Shown piece by piece: positions 10,801 through 18,596 of a DNA stretch of 64,000 nucleotides. A program made the translations under genes and the position numbers. This DNA is from Adlercreutzia equolifaciens DSM 19450 (GTDB lineage: Bacteria > Actinomycetota > Coriobacteriia > Coriobacteriales > Eggerthellaceae). Position 1 is the stretch's first letter, and each line of letters starts with the position of its first letter. The notes below the pieces were generated by a model. That model did not search any database. It was not told the origin of the DNA and worked only from the letters and a program-made list of their open reading frames with translations. Location of the stretch: NCBI RefSeq assembly GCF_000478885.1, contig NC_022567.1, positions 992,001 to 1,056,000 of the forward strand, in the 5' to 3' direction.

Positions 10801-11332
10801 CCGCTACGACATGGGCATGCTCTCCGAACAGACCAAGGAGATCAAGAACGGCGTGTTCGTGGGCATGATCTCGAATGTGGCGACGAAGCTCACGAAGCGC
10901 GGCACGAAGATGGCCACGTTCACCCTGGAGGACACCACCGGCTCCATCGAGTGCATCTGCTTCAAGTACGACGACTTTGCCGAGGTCATCCAGGAGGACG
11001 TCATCGCGAAGATCAAGGGCAAGTTCGAGAGCGGTGACCGCGGTAACCAGATCATGGCCTTCGAGCTGGAGGCGCTGGAGCTTAACGAGGAAGATGCGCG
11101 GCCGAGCCACTTGGAGCTGCGGGTGCCCTCGTGCTCCTTCGACCAGAACCGCTCGGCGCACCTGAGTCGCATCCTGAACTCGTACCCGGGTCGCGACGGC
11201 GTGGTGCTCTTCGTGCAGCAGGCCGACGGCCGCCGTTTCCGCGCCGAGCTGCCAGTGTCGGTAGATGCCCAGTCCACGGTGCTGAAGGCCGAGATCCGCG
11301 ACCTCTTCGGGCCAGAAGCGATGATTGCCTAA
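7874..11332 (+). CDS. dnaE: DNA polymerase III alpha subunit
   Basis: Replicative C-family polymerase. It opens with the PHP domain (HLHNHTEYSLLDG), contains the catalytic acidic segment PDIDVDF near residue 407 and GPGRGSAAG upstream of it, then the tandem helix-hairpin-helix region and a C-terminal OB fold (VGMISNVATKLTKRG). 1152 residues, normal for DnaE1. The start follows GAAGGGGCTGACG. TAA overlaps the truA ATG by one base. Confidence 0.97.
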   Translation: MAFVHLHNHTEYSLLDGLTHIKDMVRRAAELDMPAVAVTDHGVMSGMVELSDACDAVEKETGKRVKPIFGCEVYFTPDESLRKDVKPKLYHLLLLAKNNEGYHNLLKLVSESHVDNFYYKPRTTFSMLQKYGHGIIGSSACIAGVIPKLLDERRFDDAVEWARKFASCFDEGDFYIELQNQGIRTDAGFTQTELNHELTRVAKAAGLKTIATNDFHYLLKEDAEAQDIMLCIGTGSTVNQTNRMKFENDQFYMKTEEEMREAMKDFPEACDNTVEVAAKCDVTLEREPILPKFPLPEGETEESWFRKRVQEGLEKRYGTPVPEREQKQADYEMGIIIQQGFPAYFLIVQEYIEWARSQGIGVGPGRGSAAGAIVAYAMGITDLDPMPNGLMFERFLSPERVEMPDIDVDFEQGRREEVINHIKDVYGEDHVSQVITFGTLQAKNAVRDSARVLDYPYGVGDRICKMIGDELGITIDKALDTNPDLKKAYDTEEDVKRIIDAAKSIEGHVRGEGVHACATIICRDPMSDHVPMKRDTKGGGIITQYDGHYTPDLGLLKMDFLGLRTLDVLSIACRNIEERTGTKIVPEEIPTDDEKAFRLMQSGNMDGLFQVEGALYVSLFKRLPPKQFSDVVASIALNRPGPLESGMVEDYIKAAKSPAAVHYYDDRLRPILEETHGTMVYQEQIMQISMAMSGFSAGKSDKLRKAMGKKKLDIMRQLQADWDEGAVANGYPLEIAQQIWADAEKFAKYAFNKSHSAAYAILVMRTAYLKAHYPNDFMAAVLTSYMGNTDRLIRYIASCNKNGTPVLPPDINASRAEFTPVEGGIRFGLVGVRGVGKNVADEIIAEREANGPFTSLHDFVNRLDAKCYNRKTLEALIKGGAFDSTGYTRKQLMYFVEETPLLEGAAKRQKDRDAGQVSMFDMFADDADSGFQEDVPAPDGVEWDKRTKLAYEKEIMKIYVSEHPLAPFEGTLRRMSRYDMGMLSEQTKEIKNGVFVGMISNVATKLTKRGTKMATFTLEDTTGSIECICFKYDDFAEVIQEDVIAKIKGKFESGDRGNQIMAFELEALELNEEDARPSHLELRVPSCSFDQNRSAHLSRILNSYPGRDGVVLFVQQADGRRFRAELPVSVDAQSTVLKAEIRDLFGPEAMIA

Positions 11333-12144
11333 TGGAAATCTCGCGACCGAGCTTGGAAGAGCGGGCGGCCGAGTGCGCGCGGGAGCTCACGTTCTCGGCG
11401 ACGGTGGCTTATGACGGGGCGCCGTTTGCGGGGTTCGCTAAGCAGCCGGGGCAGCTCACCGTGCAAGGGGAGCTGGAGCAGGCGCTGTCGTTGTTGTTCC
11501 GCCGGCCGGTGGACGTGGTCTGCGCCGGGCGCACCGATGCCGGCGTGCACGCCCGCGGGCAGGTGGTCTCCTTCGACATCGACGAGTGCGAGCTGCGCGG
11601 GCGCACGCCCTATAACCTGCGGCGCTCGCTGAACGCGCTCACCTGCGAGGGCATCGTGGTTCGCGCGGTGGAGGAGCGGCCGCGGGGCTTCTCGGCCCGC
11701 TTCGACGCCCAGTGGCGCGAGTACAAGTACTTCCTCGCCACGGGGGATACGCCGCCGGTGTTCACCGATCGCACCGCCTGGTATGTGGGTCCGAACTTGG
11801 ACATCGCCGCCATGGAACGGGGCGCCACGCACCTCATCGGCGAGCACGACTTCAAGAGCTTTTGCATGGCCGCTTCGGCCGTCGGCAAGCCGACCTGCCG
11901 CAATGTGGAGGAGATCTCCATTGCCTCCGAGGAGATTCTGGGCGAGCCGCACCGCGTCATCACCGTGCGCGGCAACGCCTTCCTCCATTCCATGGTGCGC
12001 ACCATCGTGGGCACGCTGGTCATGGTGGGCCGCGGCCAGCGCGACCCCGACTGGGTCGCCGAGGTCCTCGCCGCCCGCGACCGCCAAGCCGCCGGCGAAA
12101 ACGCCCCCGCCCGCGGCCTCATCTTCTGGTCGGTAGGGTACTAA
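11332..12144 (+). CDS. truA: tRNA pseudouridine(38-40) synthase
   Basis: Converts uridines 38-40 of the anticodon arm to pseudouridine. The catalytic aspartate is in AGRTDAGVHA, preceded by the family N-terminus (FSATVAYDGAPFAGF). The ATG at 11332 overlaps the dnaE stop; an upstream extension in the same frame would lie inside dnaE and is rejected. 270 residues, usual length. Translationally coupled to dnaE. Confidence 0.93.
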   Translation: MEISRPSLEERAAECARELTFSATVAYDGAPFAGFAKQPGQLTVQGELEQALSLLFRRPVDVVCAGRTDAGVHARGQVVSFDIDECELRGRTPYNLRRSLNALTCEGIVVRAVEERPRGFSARFDAQWREYKYFLATGDTPPVFTDRTAWYVGPNLDIAAMERGATHLIGEHDFKSFCMAASAVGKPTCRNVEEISIASEEILGEPHRVITVRGNAFLHSMVRTIVGTLVMVGRGQRDPDWVAEVLAARDRQAAGENAPARGLIFWSVGY

Positions 12145-12203
12145 CCTGCTATGATAAGCGCATCGGTAATTTTTGCGCGTGCGCACAAGAAAAGGGGAGT
12201 ACC

Positions 12204-13325
12204 ATGGAGACTGCAGGGAAGTTGGCGCCGCTCGGGTTCGGGTTCATGCGGCTGCCGCTTAAGGACGCGGACGATCCGACGTCCATCGACATCGACAAGT
12301 GCTGCGAGCTGGTGGACATCTTCATGGATGCCGGCTTCACCTACTTCGACTCGGCGCGCGGCTATCACGGCGGCAAGTCCGAGTGGGCGTTGAGGAAGGC
12401 GCTGGTCGAGCGCTATCCGCGCGACTCGTTCACCATCGCCACCAAGCTGCCGGCCTGGCTGGCCGAAAACGCGGAGCACGCGCGGGCCATGTTCGACAAG
12501 TCGTTGCGCGAGTGCGGCATCGATTACTTTGATTACTACCTGCTGCACAACCTGGGCGAGTCGCTCACGCCGGGGTTCGAGGAGTACGGCCTGTGGGACT
12601 TTTGCGCCGAGAAGAAGGCCGAGGGCAAGATCAAGAAGTTCGGCTTCTCCATCCACGACAACGCCGAGGAGCTCGAGAAGGTGCTCGACGCCCATCCCGA
12701 GGTGGATTTCGTCCAGCTGCAGATCAACTACATCGATTGGGAGAGCCCCATCATCCAGTCGCGCCGCTGCTACGAGGTGTGCCAAGAGCGCGGGCTGCCC
12801 GTGGTCATCATGGAGCCGGTGAAGGGCGGCACGCTCGTGAAGCTGCCCGATCCGGTGGCCGACATCCTGCGCGCGGCCGAGCCGGGCGCGCCTTTGGCCT
12901 CCTGGGCGCTGCGCTTCGCCGGATCGCTTCCGAACGTGATCGCCGTGCTCTCGGGCATGAACACGCCCGAGATGGTGGCCGAGAACGCCGCCATCATGCG
13001 CGACGGCGTGCCCCTGACGCCGGCCGAGTACGAGGTGATCGAGGCGGCGCGCGACGCCCTGGCCGCGTTGCCGGGCGTTCCGTGCACCGATTGCCGCTAC
13101 TGCGTGAAGGGCTGTCCCGAAGGCGTGCACATCAACACCATCATGCAGTCGCTCAACATCTACGACCAGATGGGCGATGCCTACCGCGCCCAGGAGAACT
13201 ACAACTGGAACACCGGCGACGGCAAGGCGAGCGCCTGCATCCAGTGCGGCGCGTGCGAGAGCGTCTGCCCCCAGCATATCGAAATCGTGAGCCAGCTTGA
13301 GCGCGCGGTGAAGCTGTTCGAGTAG
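12204..13325 (+). CDS. Aldo/keto reductase with C-terminal 2[4Fe-4S] ferredoxin domain
   Basis: NAD(P)H-type aldo/keto reductase barrel at residues 1-280: D-SARGYHGG and K (TKLPAW) match catalytic Asp/Tyr/Lys positions and IHDNAEELEK resembles the family strand. The C-terminal segment has two ferredoxin clusters, CTDCRYCVKGCP and CIQCGACESVCP. This fusion is common in anaerobes, and its substrates are mostly unknown. The ATG at 12204 follows AAAGGGGAG; the longer frame upstream overlaps truA. A TATGAT box at 12150-12155 may be the promoter. 373 residues. Confidence 0.9.
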   Translation: METAGKLAPLGFGFMRLPLKDADDPTSIDIDKCCELVDIFMDAGFTYFDSARGYHGGKSEWALRKALVERYPRDSFTIATKLPAWLAENAEHARAMFDKSLRECGIDYFDYYLLHNLGESLTPGFEEYGLWDFCAEKKAEGKIKKFGFSIHDNAEELEKVLDAHPEVDFVQLQINYIDWESPIIQSRRCYEVCQERGLPVVIMEPVKGGTLVKLPDPVADILRAAEPGAPLASWALRFAGSLPNVIAVLSGMNTPEMVAENAAIMRDGVPLTPAEYEVIEAARDALAALPGVPCTDCRYCVKGCPEGVHINTIMQSLNIYDQMGDAYRAQENYNWNTGDGKASACIQCGACESVCPQHIEIVSQLERAVKLFE

Positions 13326-13383
13326 TGGCCGCCCCGCGTTCTCCGTTTCTCGGAAACATGGGGTGTTCAGGTCAATTTCACGC

Positions 13384-13438
13384 TATAATCACACAGTTTC
13401 AACGGGCGGCTGCACCGTGCGCGATGCAGCCGCCCGTT
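13384..13438 (+). promoter_or_regulatory. TATAAT box followed by a perfect 14 bp hairpin
   Basis: A consensus -10 box (13384-13389) is followed 11 bases later by AACGGGCGGCTGCA (13401-13414) and its exact complement (13425-13438). The transcript start would fall a few bases before the stem, so the SNF-symporter message would begin with a stable hairpin. It could also terminate the aldo/keto reductase message, but lacks a T-run. Confidence 0.5.
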
Positions 13439-13491
13439 CCTTCAAGCTAGGCGAGGGCGCGCGGGCGCCTTGGAAATGGGAAAGGAAGACT

Positions 13492-14874
13492 ATGGCAGGA
13501 GAGATTAAGAAGCAGCGCGCTTCCTGGTCGGGGAAGTGGGCGTTCATTTTGGCCGCGGCCGCCTCGGCGGTGGGCCTGGGGAACATGTGGCGCTTCCCCT
13601 ATCTGGCGGCGAAGTACGGCGGGGGCACCTTCCTGCTCACCTATGTGGTGCTCGTGTTCACGTTCGGCGTGTCGCTTTTGCTGCTGGAGACGGCGCTCGG
13701 CCGCAAGACGGGGCAGTCCGCTATCGGCGCCTTCAAGGCCTTCGGCAAGAAGTACGCCTTCATCGGCATTTTGGCTTCGGCGGTGCCCTTCATCATCACA
13801 CCCTACTACTGCATCATCGGCGGCTGGGTGACGAAGTACACGGCGGCCTACCTGGTGAACGGACCGGAGGCCTTAGCCGACGGCGGCGACTTCTTCACCG
13901 GCTTCATCACCTCCAACGCCGAGAGCTACATCTGGATGCTCGTGTTCATGGCCATCGTGTTCGTCATCGTGGGCCTGGGCGTGAAGGGCGGCATCGAGAA
14001 GGCGAACCTGTTCATGATGCCGGCGCTCATCATCATGGCCGTCGCCATCGCCATCTACACGCTCACCATGCCGGGCGCTGTGGAGGGCGCGCTGTACTAC
14101 CTCACGCCGGACTTCAGCAAGTTCTCGCCGGAGCTCGTGATCGGCGCGTTGGGGCAGATGTTCTACAGCCTGTCGCTGGCCATGGGCATCATGATCACCT
14201 ACGGCTCCTACATGCGCAAGCAGGACAGCCTCACCTCCTCGGTCGTGCGCATCGGCGGCTTCGATCTGGGCGTGTCCTTCATCGCCGGCCTGCTCATCGT
14301 GTCCGCGGCCTTCGTGGCCATGGGCTCCGGCGACGCGGTGGCCGCCAAGGCGGGCCCCTCGCTCATGTTCGTGACGCTGCCGACGGTGTTCGTCGACATG
14401 GGCGGCATGGCCACCTTCATCGGCTTCTTGTTCTTCCTGCTGGTGCTGTTCGCCGCGCTGACGAGCGCCATCTCGCTCGTGGAGACGCTCGTCTCCATCG
14501 TGCACGACGGCCTTCAGTGCACGCGCGCCAAGGCCCTCGGCATCGTTATCGCCTTCGTGGTCATCGCCGGCGCCATCATCAACGCGGGCTACAACGGGCT
14601 GTCGTTCATCGAGCCGCTCGGGGCCGGTTCCTCGATCCTCGATTTCGCGGACTTCATCTCCAACTCGGTGCTCATGCCCATCGTGGCCCTGCTCACCTGC
14701 GTGTTCGTCGGCTGGATCGTGAAGCCCAAGACCATCATCGACGAGGTGCGCATCTCCTCGAAGTTCTCGGCCGCCGGTGCTTGGACGATCATGATCAAGT
14801 ACATCGCCCCGGTGTTGGTGATTATCATTCTGGTCGCCTACGTCGCGGCTCAGTTCGGCTTCTTTTCCATGTGA
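13492..14874 (+). CDS. Sodium-dependent symporter, SNF family
   Basis: Neurotransmitter:sodium-symporter family (LeuT fold), usually importing amino acids with Na+. The signature in TM1 (AAAASAVGLGNMWRFPYLA, followed by GGGTF) is exact, and about 11-12 hydrophobic segments follow. 460 residues. The ATG at 13492 follows GGAAAGGAAG; the frame extends upstream through the 5' hairpin but without a site. Substrate cannot be told from sequence. Confidence 0.92.
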   Translation: MAGEIKKQRASWSGKWAFILAAAASAVGLGNMWRFPYLAAKYGGGTFLLTYVVLVFTFGVSLLLLETALGRKTGQSAIGAFKAFGKKYAFIGILASAVPFIITPYYCIIGGWVTKYTAAYLVNGPEALADGGDFFTGFITSNAESYIWMLVFMAIVFVIVGLGVKGGIEKANLFMMPALIIMAVAIAIYTLTMPGAVEGALYYLTPDFSKFSPELVIGALGQMFYSLSLAMGIMITYGSYMRKQDSLTSSVVRIGGFDLGVSFIAGLLIVSAAFVAMGSGDAVAAKAGPSLMFVTLPTVFVDMGGMATFIGFLFFLLVLFAALTSAISLVETLVSIVHDGLQCTRAKALGIVIAFVVIAGAIINAGYNGLSFIEPLGAGSSILDFADFISNSVLMPIVALLTCVFVGWIVKPKTIIDEVRISSKFSAAGAWTIMIKYIAPVLVIIILVAYVAAQFGFFSM

Positions 14875-14902
14875 GTTAGAAAGCTTCGGCTTTCTAACTC
14901 AC
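14871..14902 (+). terminator. Hairpin terminator after the SNF symporter
   Basis: A perfect 14 bp stem GTGAGTTAGAAAGC with a TTCG tetraloop; it includes the stop codon of the symporter. No T-run follows. Confidence 0.7.
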
Positions 14903-14913
14903 CTCGACGCTGC

Positions 14914-15014
14914 GGGTCCGACAGGCACCTGCACTCGACCCTTGTTTTGGGCGCGGCGTTGGCGAAAGCCAACTTAGCCCAAAGGCGGGCCGATTGCAGG
15001 CACCTGTCGGGCCC
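14914..15014. repeat. Nested inverted repeat upstream of ychF
   Basis: Outer arms 14914-14940 and 14987-15014 share CCGACAGG-CACCTGCA as inverted copies with few mismatches. Nested inside are TTGGGC/GCCCAA (14947-14952, 14978-14983) and the hairpin GTTGGC-GAAA-GCCAAC (14958-14973). The whole could fold as one long cruciform. Not a recognised terminator type. Confidence 0.65.
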
Positions 15015-15042
15015 TCGCTGTCTTCCTTGGGCGAACCTGTGA
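15015..15042 (+). repeat. 28-base direct repeat, copy 1 (before ychF)
   Basis: TCGCTG-N-CTTCCTTGGGCGAAC-NN-GTGA; matches 16191-16218 at 25 of 28 positions. The two copies flank exactly the ychF gene. Confidence 0.7.
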
Positions 15043-15059
15043 ATTGCAAAATAAAGTTC

Positions 15060-15065
15060 TATAAT
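15060..15065 (+). promoter_or_regulatory. -10 box of ychF
   Basis: Perfect TATAAT 40 bases before the ychF start. No good -35 is visible at 17 bp. Confidence 0.5.
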
Positions 15066-15104
15066 GGTTTAGCTTTGAAACGCTCTTTCTAGTAAGGAAT
15101 TTGA

Positions 15105-16178
15105 ATGGCTCTCTCAATCGGTATCGTGGGGCTTCCGAACGTCGGCAAGTCCACGCTGTTCACGGCGATGACCAACAAGGGCGGTCTGGCCGCCAACTAC
15201 CCGTTCGCCACCATCGAGCCCAACGTGGGCATCGTGCCGGTGCCCGACGACCGCCTGCAGGCGCTGGCCGAAATCGACCATCCGGCGAAGATCGTGCCCG
15301 CCACGGTGGAGTTCGTGGACATCGCCGGTTTGGTGGCCGGAGCGAGCCATGGGGAGGGCCTGGGCAACCAGTTCCTCGCGAACATCCGCGAGACCGATGC
15401 CATCGCCGAGGTGGTGCGCTTCTTCGGCGATCCGGACGTGACCCACGTGGCCGGCAAGGTGGATCCGCAGTCGGACGTGGACACTATCAAGACCGAGCTC
15501 ATTCTGGCCGACATCGCCACGGTGGAGAAGGCCATCCCGCGTCTGGAAAAGGAGGCCAAGCGCGATAAATCTGGCGCGGCGAAGCTGGAGGCGGCGCGCA
15601 AGGTGCTCGCCGGCCTGAACGAGGGCCATCGCGCCCGCACGCTGGGGCTGACCGAGGACGAGGTCGCGGCCATCTACGAGCTGCACCTGCTCACCATGAA
15701 GCCGATGCTCTACATCGCGAACGTGGACGAGGACGCCGTGGACGCCGAGCTGCCCGAGATCGACGGCTGCACCCCGGTGCCGATTTCGGCGAAGGTGGAG
15801 GCCGACATCGCCGAGCTGGCCGAGATGGATCCGGACGAGGCCAAGGAGTACATGGAAGCGCTGGGGCTCACCGACAGCGGCCTGGCGCGCCTCATCCGCG
15901 AGGCCTATCACCTGCTCGGCCTGCAGAGCTACTTCACGAGCGGCGAGACCGAGACCCGCGCCTGGACCATCCCGGTGGGCGCGAAGGCCCCCCAGGCCGC
16001 CGGCGTCATCCACAGCGATTTCGAGCGCGGCTTCATCAAGGCCGAGACGGCCTCCTTCGAGGACTACGTGGCCTTGGGCGGCGAGAAGGGCTGCCGCGAT
16101 GCGGGCAAACTCCGCCAAGAGGGCAAGGACTACGTCGTCCAAGACGGCGACGTCATGCACTTCAAATTCAACGTGTAG
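15105..16178 (+). CDS. ychF: Redox-regulated ATPase YchF (OLA1 family)
   Basis: Obg-related P-loop ATPase that binds ribosomes. G1 is GLPNVGKSTLF, G3 is DIAGLV, and NVDE replaces the NKxD guanine motif, as in ATP-specific YchF proteins. The C-terminal TGS domain ends with the family motif (DYVVQDGDVMHFKFNV). 357 residues, usual length. Single gene, bracketed by 28-base direct repeats. Confidence 0.95.
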   Translation: MALSIGIVGLPNVGKSTLFTAMTNKGGLAANYPFATIEPNVGIVPVPDDRLQALAEIDHPAKIVPATVEFVDIAGLVAGASHGEGLGNQFLANIRETDAIAEVVRFFGDPDVTHVAGKVDPQSDVDTIKTELILADIATVEKAIPRLEKEAKRDKSGAAKLEAARKVLAGLNEGHRARTLGLTEDEVAAIYELHLLTMKPMLYIANVDEDAVDAELPEIDGCTPVPISAKVEADIAELAEMDPDEAKEYMEALGLTDSGLARLIREAYHLLGLQSYFTSGETETRAWTIPVGAKAPQAAGVIHSDFERGFIKAETASFEDYVALGGEKGCRDAGKLRQEGKDYVVQDGDVMHFKFNV

Positions 16179-16190
16179 GTCGGGAGAACC

Positions 16191-16218
16191 TCGCTGACTT
16201 CCTTGGGCGAACAGGTGA
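16191..16218 (+). repeat. 28-base direct repeat, copy 2 (after ychF)
   Basis: Second copy of the sequence at 15015-15042, three mismatches; it begins 13 bases after the ychF stop and lies just before the second Fic gene. Confidence 0.7.
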
Positions 16219-16232
16219 CGTAGAGGAGATTA

Positions 16233-16946
16233 ATGGCTGATTTGCTTGAAGAATACCGTCGCCAGCGCCGCTTGAAGCTTGAGGGAAACATCTACCACAA
16301 GACTCAGGTGGAGTTGGCTTACAACTCGAACCATATCGAAGGATCACGCCTGACCGAGGAGCAGACCCGGCAGATATTCGAGACACGGACCGTCGACGGT
16401 CACGCCCGCCTTGCGGACATCCAGGACGCAACGAACCACTTCCGTCTGTTCGATGCCATGCTGGACACGGCGGAGGAACCGCTTTCCCCGGAATTGCTCC
16501 TGTCCTTCCAGGAGGTGCTGAAGCAGGGCACCGAGCAAGCGGCCTCCGATCCCATTTTTGCCCCTGGCGTCTTCAAGGCGCTGCCCAACGAGGTGGGCGG
16601 CCTTGTGACGACGCTTCCCGAGGAGGTTCCCGGACAGCTGGCGTCGCTCATCGGGCGCTACGAAGGCGGCCCGCGCGCCTTCGAGGATATAGTGGATCTC
16701 CATTACCGTTTCGAGCGCATTCATCCGTTCCAGGACGGCAACGGCCGCATCGGTCGCATGGTGCTGTTCAAGGAATGCCTCCGCAACGGTGTGTTGCCGT
16801 TCATCGTGCCCGACGATAGGAAGCATTTTTACTATCACGGCCTAGCGAACTACGAAGACGAGCCCGGTTGGCTGCTTGACACCTGCCGCGCCTTCCAAGA
16901 CGACTTTGCCGCCCGCTTCCTGCCCTTGGTGCCGCATCTGGCCTAG
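16233..16946 (+). CDS. Second Fic-domain protein, class II
   Basis: Probable nucleotidyl transferase. The Fic loop H164-PFQDGNGRIGR is complete. The self-inhibition motif S32-NHI-E36-G37 lies in the N-terminal helix, with a preceding charged helix. 237 residues. GAGGAG six bases before the ATG. It differs clearly in sequence from the Fic protein at 6579, so it is not a recent duplicate. It resembles the single-domain Fic proteins often listed as cell filamentation proteins, but the target is unknown. Confidence 0.87.
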   Translation: MADLLEEYRRQRRLKLEGNIYHKTQVELAYNSNHIEGSRLTEEQTRQIFETRTVDGHARLADIQDATNHFRLFDAMLDTAEEPLSPELLLSFQEVLKQGTEQAASDPIFAPGVFKALPNEVGGLVTTLPEEVPGQLASLIGRYEGGPRAFEDIVDLHYRFERIHPFQDGNGRIGRMVLFKECLRNGVLPFIVPDDRKHFYYHGLANYEDEPGWLLDTCRAFQDDFAARFLPLVPHLA

Positions 16947-17016
16947 CGAGGTTTCTGCTGAGTCGAACTGTTTTGCGACTTGCGCTTGCTGCTGGAGCGC
17001 TGCTGCTCCAGGTTGC

Positions 17017-17198
17017 CCTGGTGACAAAAAGAACCCCTCCGATGCACAAAAATCGACTTATATAGCATCTCGGGGATGCGGGCATACGGATTTCGGGACT
17101 TATATAGCCAAAAATCGCCCCTCTGGTTCCCTCTGGATCTTTCGGTTGGCTATATAAGTCCGATTTCGTGCATTCGAAGGCCGTTCCGTGTCACCAGG
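17017..17198. repeat. Intergenic inverted-repeat element E (with a third arm copy)
   Basis: Outer ends CCTGGTGACA (17017-17026) and TGTCACCAGG (17189-17198) are exact inverted repeats. Inside, GATGCACAAAAATCG-ACTTATATAGC (17041-17066) is inverted at 17149-17175, and the inner piece GGACTTATATAGCC recurs in direct orientation at 17096-17109. It fills most of the 320-base gap between the Fic and MFS genes. A short hairpin CTGGAGC/GCTCCAG (16992-17011) precedes it. Confidence 0.75.
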
Positions 17199-17267
17199 TT
17201 GGCCAATGCGCGGAGATCGCGCTATGGTGTGGGGGTATCAACGACAGTTCGGGGGCGGGAAGGTGCG

Positions 17268-18530
17268 ATGACCAAGACGCGTGAGGATGCGATGGCTGAC
17301 CGTCGCGAGGGTGCGATGGCGGAAGAGAAGATGGGGAAAGCAGAAGCGAAAGTGCGCGATTCCATCTGGAGCGTGCCCTTCGTCATTCTTATGGCGGTGA
17401 ACTTCTTCCAGTCGATGGCGGCGTTCATGGCCAATGCCACGCTGCCGGTGTTCGCGGACTCGCTGGGGGCGACGGCTTCCATGGTGGGCGTCGTCGTGAG
17501 CTCGTTCACGCTGTCGGCGCTGCTCGTGCGCCCCTTCGCCGGCCCCGCCTTCGACAGCTTCTCGCGCAAGCGGCTCCTGCTTATCGCCCAGGGCATCATC
17601 TGCCTTTCGTTTTTCGCCTACGGGTTCGTCGATTCGCTGGGCGTGCTCATCGCCATCCGGCTCTTCCACGGCGTGGGCATCGGGTGCAGCGGGCCTTTGG
17701 CGATGTCGCTCGTGTCCGAGTACCTGCCGGCGACGAAGTTCGCCAGCGGCATCAGCATTTACGCGCTGGCGCAGTCCTTCGCCCAGGTCATCGGGCCGGC
17801 GACGGGGCTCTATCTGGTGGACGCCGTGGGATTTACGGCAGCTTACTTCCTGGCCGCGGCGCTTCTGGTGGTGGCCATGGGCGGCATCTTCGCTATCCGC
17901 GAGCCTTATCGCGAGCGCCTGCCCTATCAACTGAAGCTTTCCCGCATGTTCGCCCGCGAGGCCGTGGGCAAGGCGGCCGCCCTCATGCTCATCGCCGTGT
18001 CGTTCTCGTGCATGGGATCCTATGTGGTGCTCTACGGCTACGGACGGGGCGTGACGGATATGGGGCTGTTCTTCGTGGTGTACGCGCTGTGCCTGGTGGT
18101 GACGCGCCCGGCTTTGGGCGGCCTTGCCGATAGGGTGGGAACGCCCCGGGTACTCGTCTTCGGAACGATCTGCTTTGCGGTTTCCTACGTGGCGCTCTTC
18201 TACGCGCAGGACTTGCCTGGCTTCTTGCTCGCCGCCGTCATCGGCTCGGCGGGGTTCGGCTGCTGCGCGCCGCTTCTGCAGTCCATGGGGCTCGCCTCGG
18301 TGGGCATCGATCGGCGCGGGGCGGCCAGCAACACCATGTTCACAGGCCTCGATCTGGGAATGCTCATGGGGCCGGTGGCCGGGGGCGCGGTGACCGAGGC
18401 CCTGGCCCCTGCGGCCGGCGGCATCACGGGCGGCTACGGGCTCATGTGGCTTGTCATGATCGTGCCGGCCTTGGGCACGCTGGCCATCGCCCTGGGATGG
18501 AGCCTGCGGGGGAGAGCCCAGCGACGCTAA
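17268..18530 (+). CDS. Major facilitator superfamily transporter
   Basis: About 420 residues with 12 predicted hydrophobic segments and the loop-2 motif region (DSFSRKRLLLIAQ) plus GLADRVGTPR between TM8 and TM9. It resembles drug or sugar efflux MFS proteins; substrate unknown. Three in-frame ATGs at 17268, 17292 and 17316 each follow a GAGG-like site seven bases upstream, in a 24-base tandem repeat, so the true start is uncertain. A TATGGT box is at 17223-17228. Confidence 0.88.
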   Translation: MTKTREDAMADRREGAMAEEKMGKAEAKVRDSIWSVPFVILMAVNFFQSMAAFMANATLPVFADSLGATASMVGVVVSSFTLSALLVRPFAGPAFDSFSRKRLLLIAQGIICLSFFAYGFVDSLGVLIAIRLFHGVGIGCSGPLAMSLVSEYLPATKFASGISIYALAQSFAQVIGPATGLYLVDAVGFTAAYFLAAALLVVAMGGIFAIREPYRERLPYQLKLSRMFAREAVGKAAALMLIAVSFSCMGSYVVLYGYGRGVTDMGLFFVVYALCLVVTRPALGGLADRVGTPRVLVFGTICFAVSYVALFYAQDLPGFLLAAVIGSAGFGCCAPLLQSMGLASVGIDRRGAASNTMFTGLDLGMLMGPVAGGAVTEALAPAAGGITGGYGLMWLVMIVPALGTLAIALGWSLRGRAQRR

Positions 18531-18596
18531 AAGGTGCGCGAGACGCGCAATTGCATTATTATGGCGAGCGGATCATTTGAATGGAAGGAGCGCGGT

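Noticed and set aside
8723..11161. 812-codon open frame antisense to dnaE
   Set aside because: Same composition artefact; dnaE motifs are unambiguous on the plus strand.
12172..12183. Short palindrome TGCGCGTGCGCA upstream of the aldo/keto reductase
   Set aside because: Six-base arms in GC-rich DNA are expected by chance; no further support as an operator.
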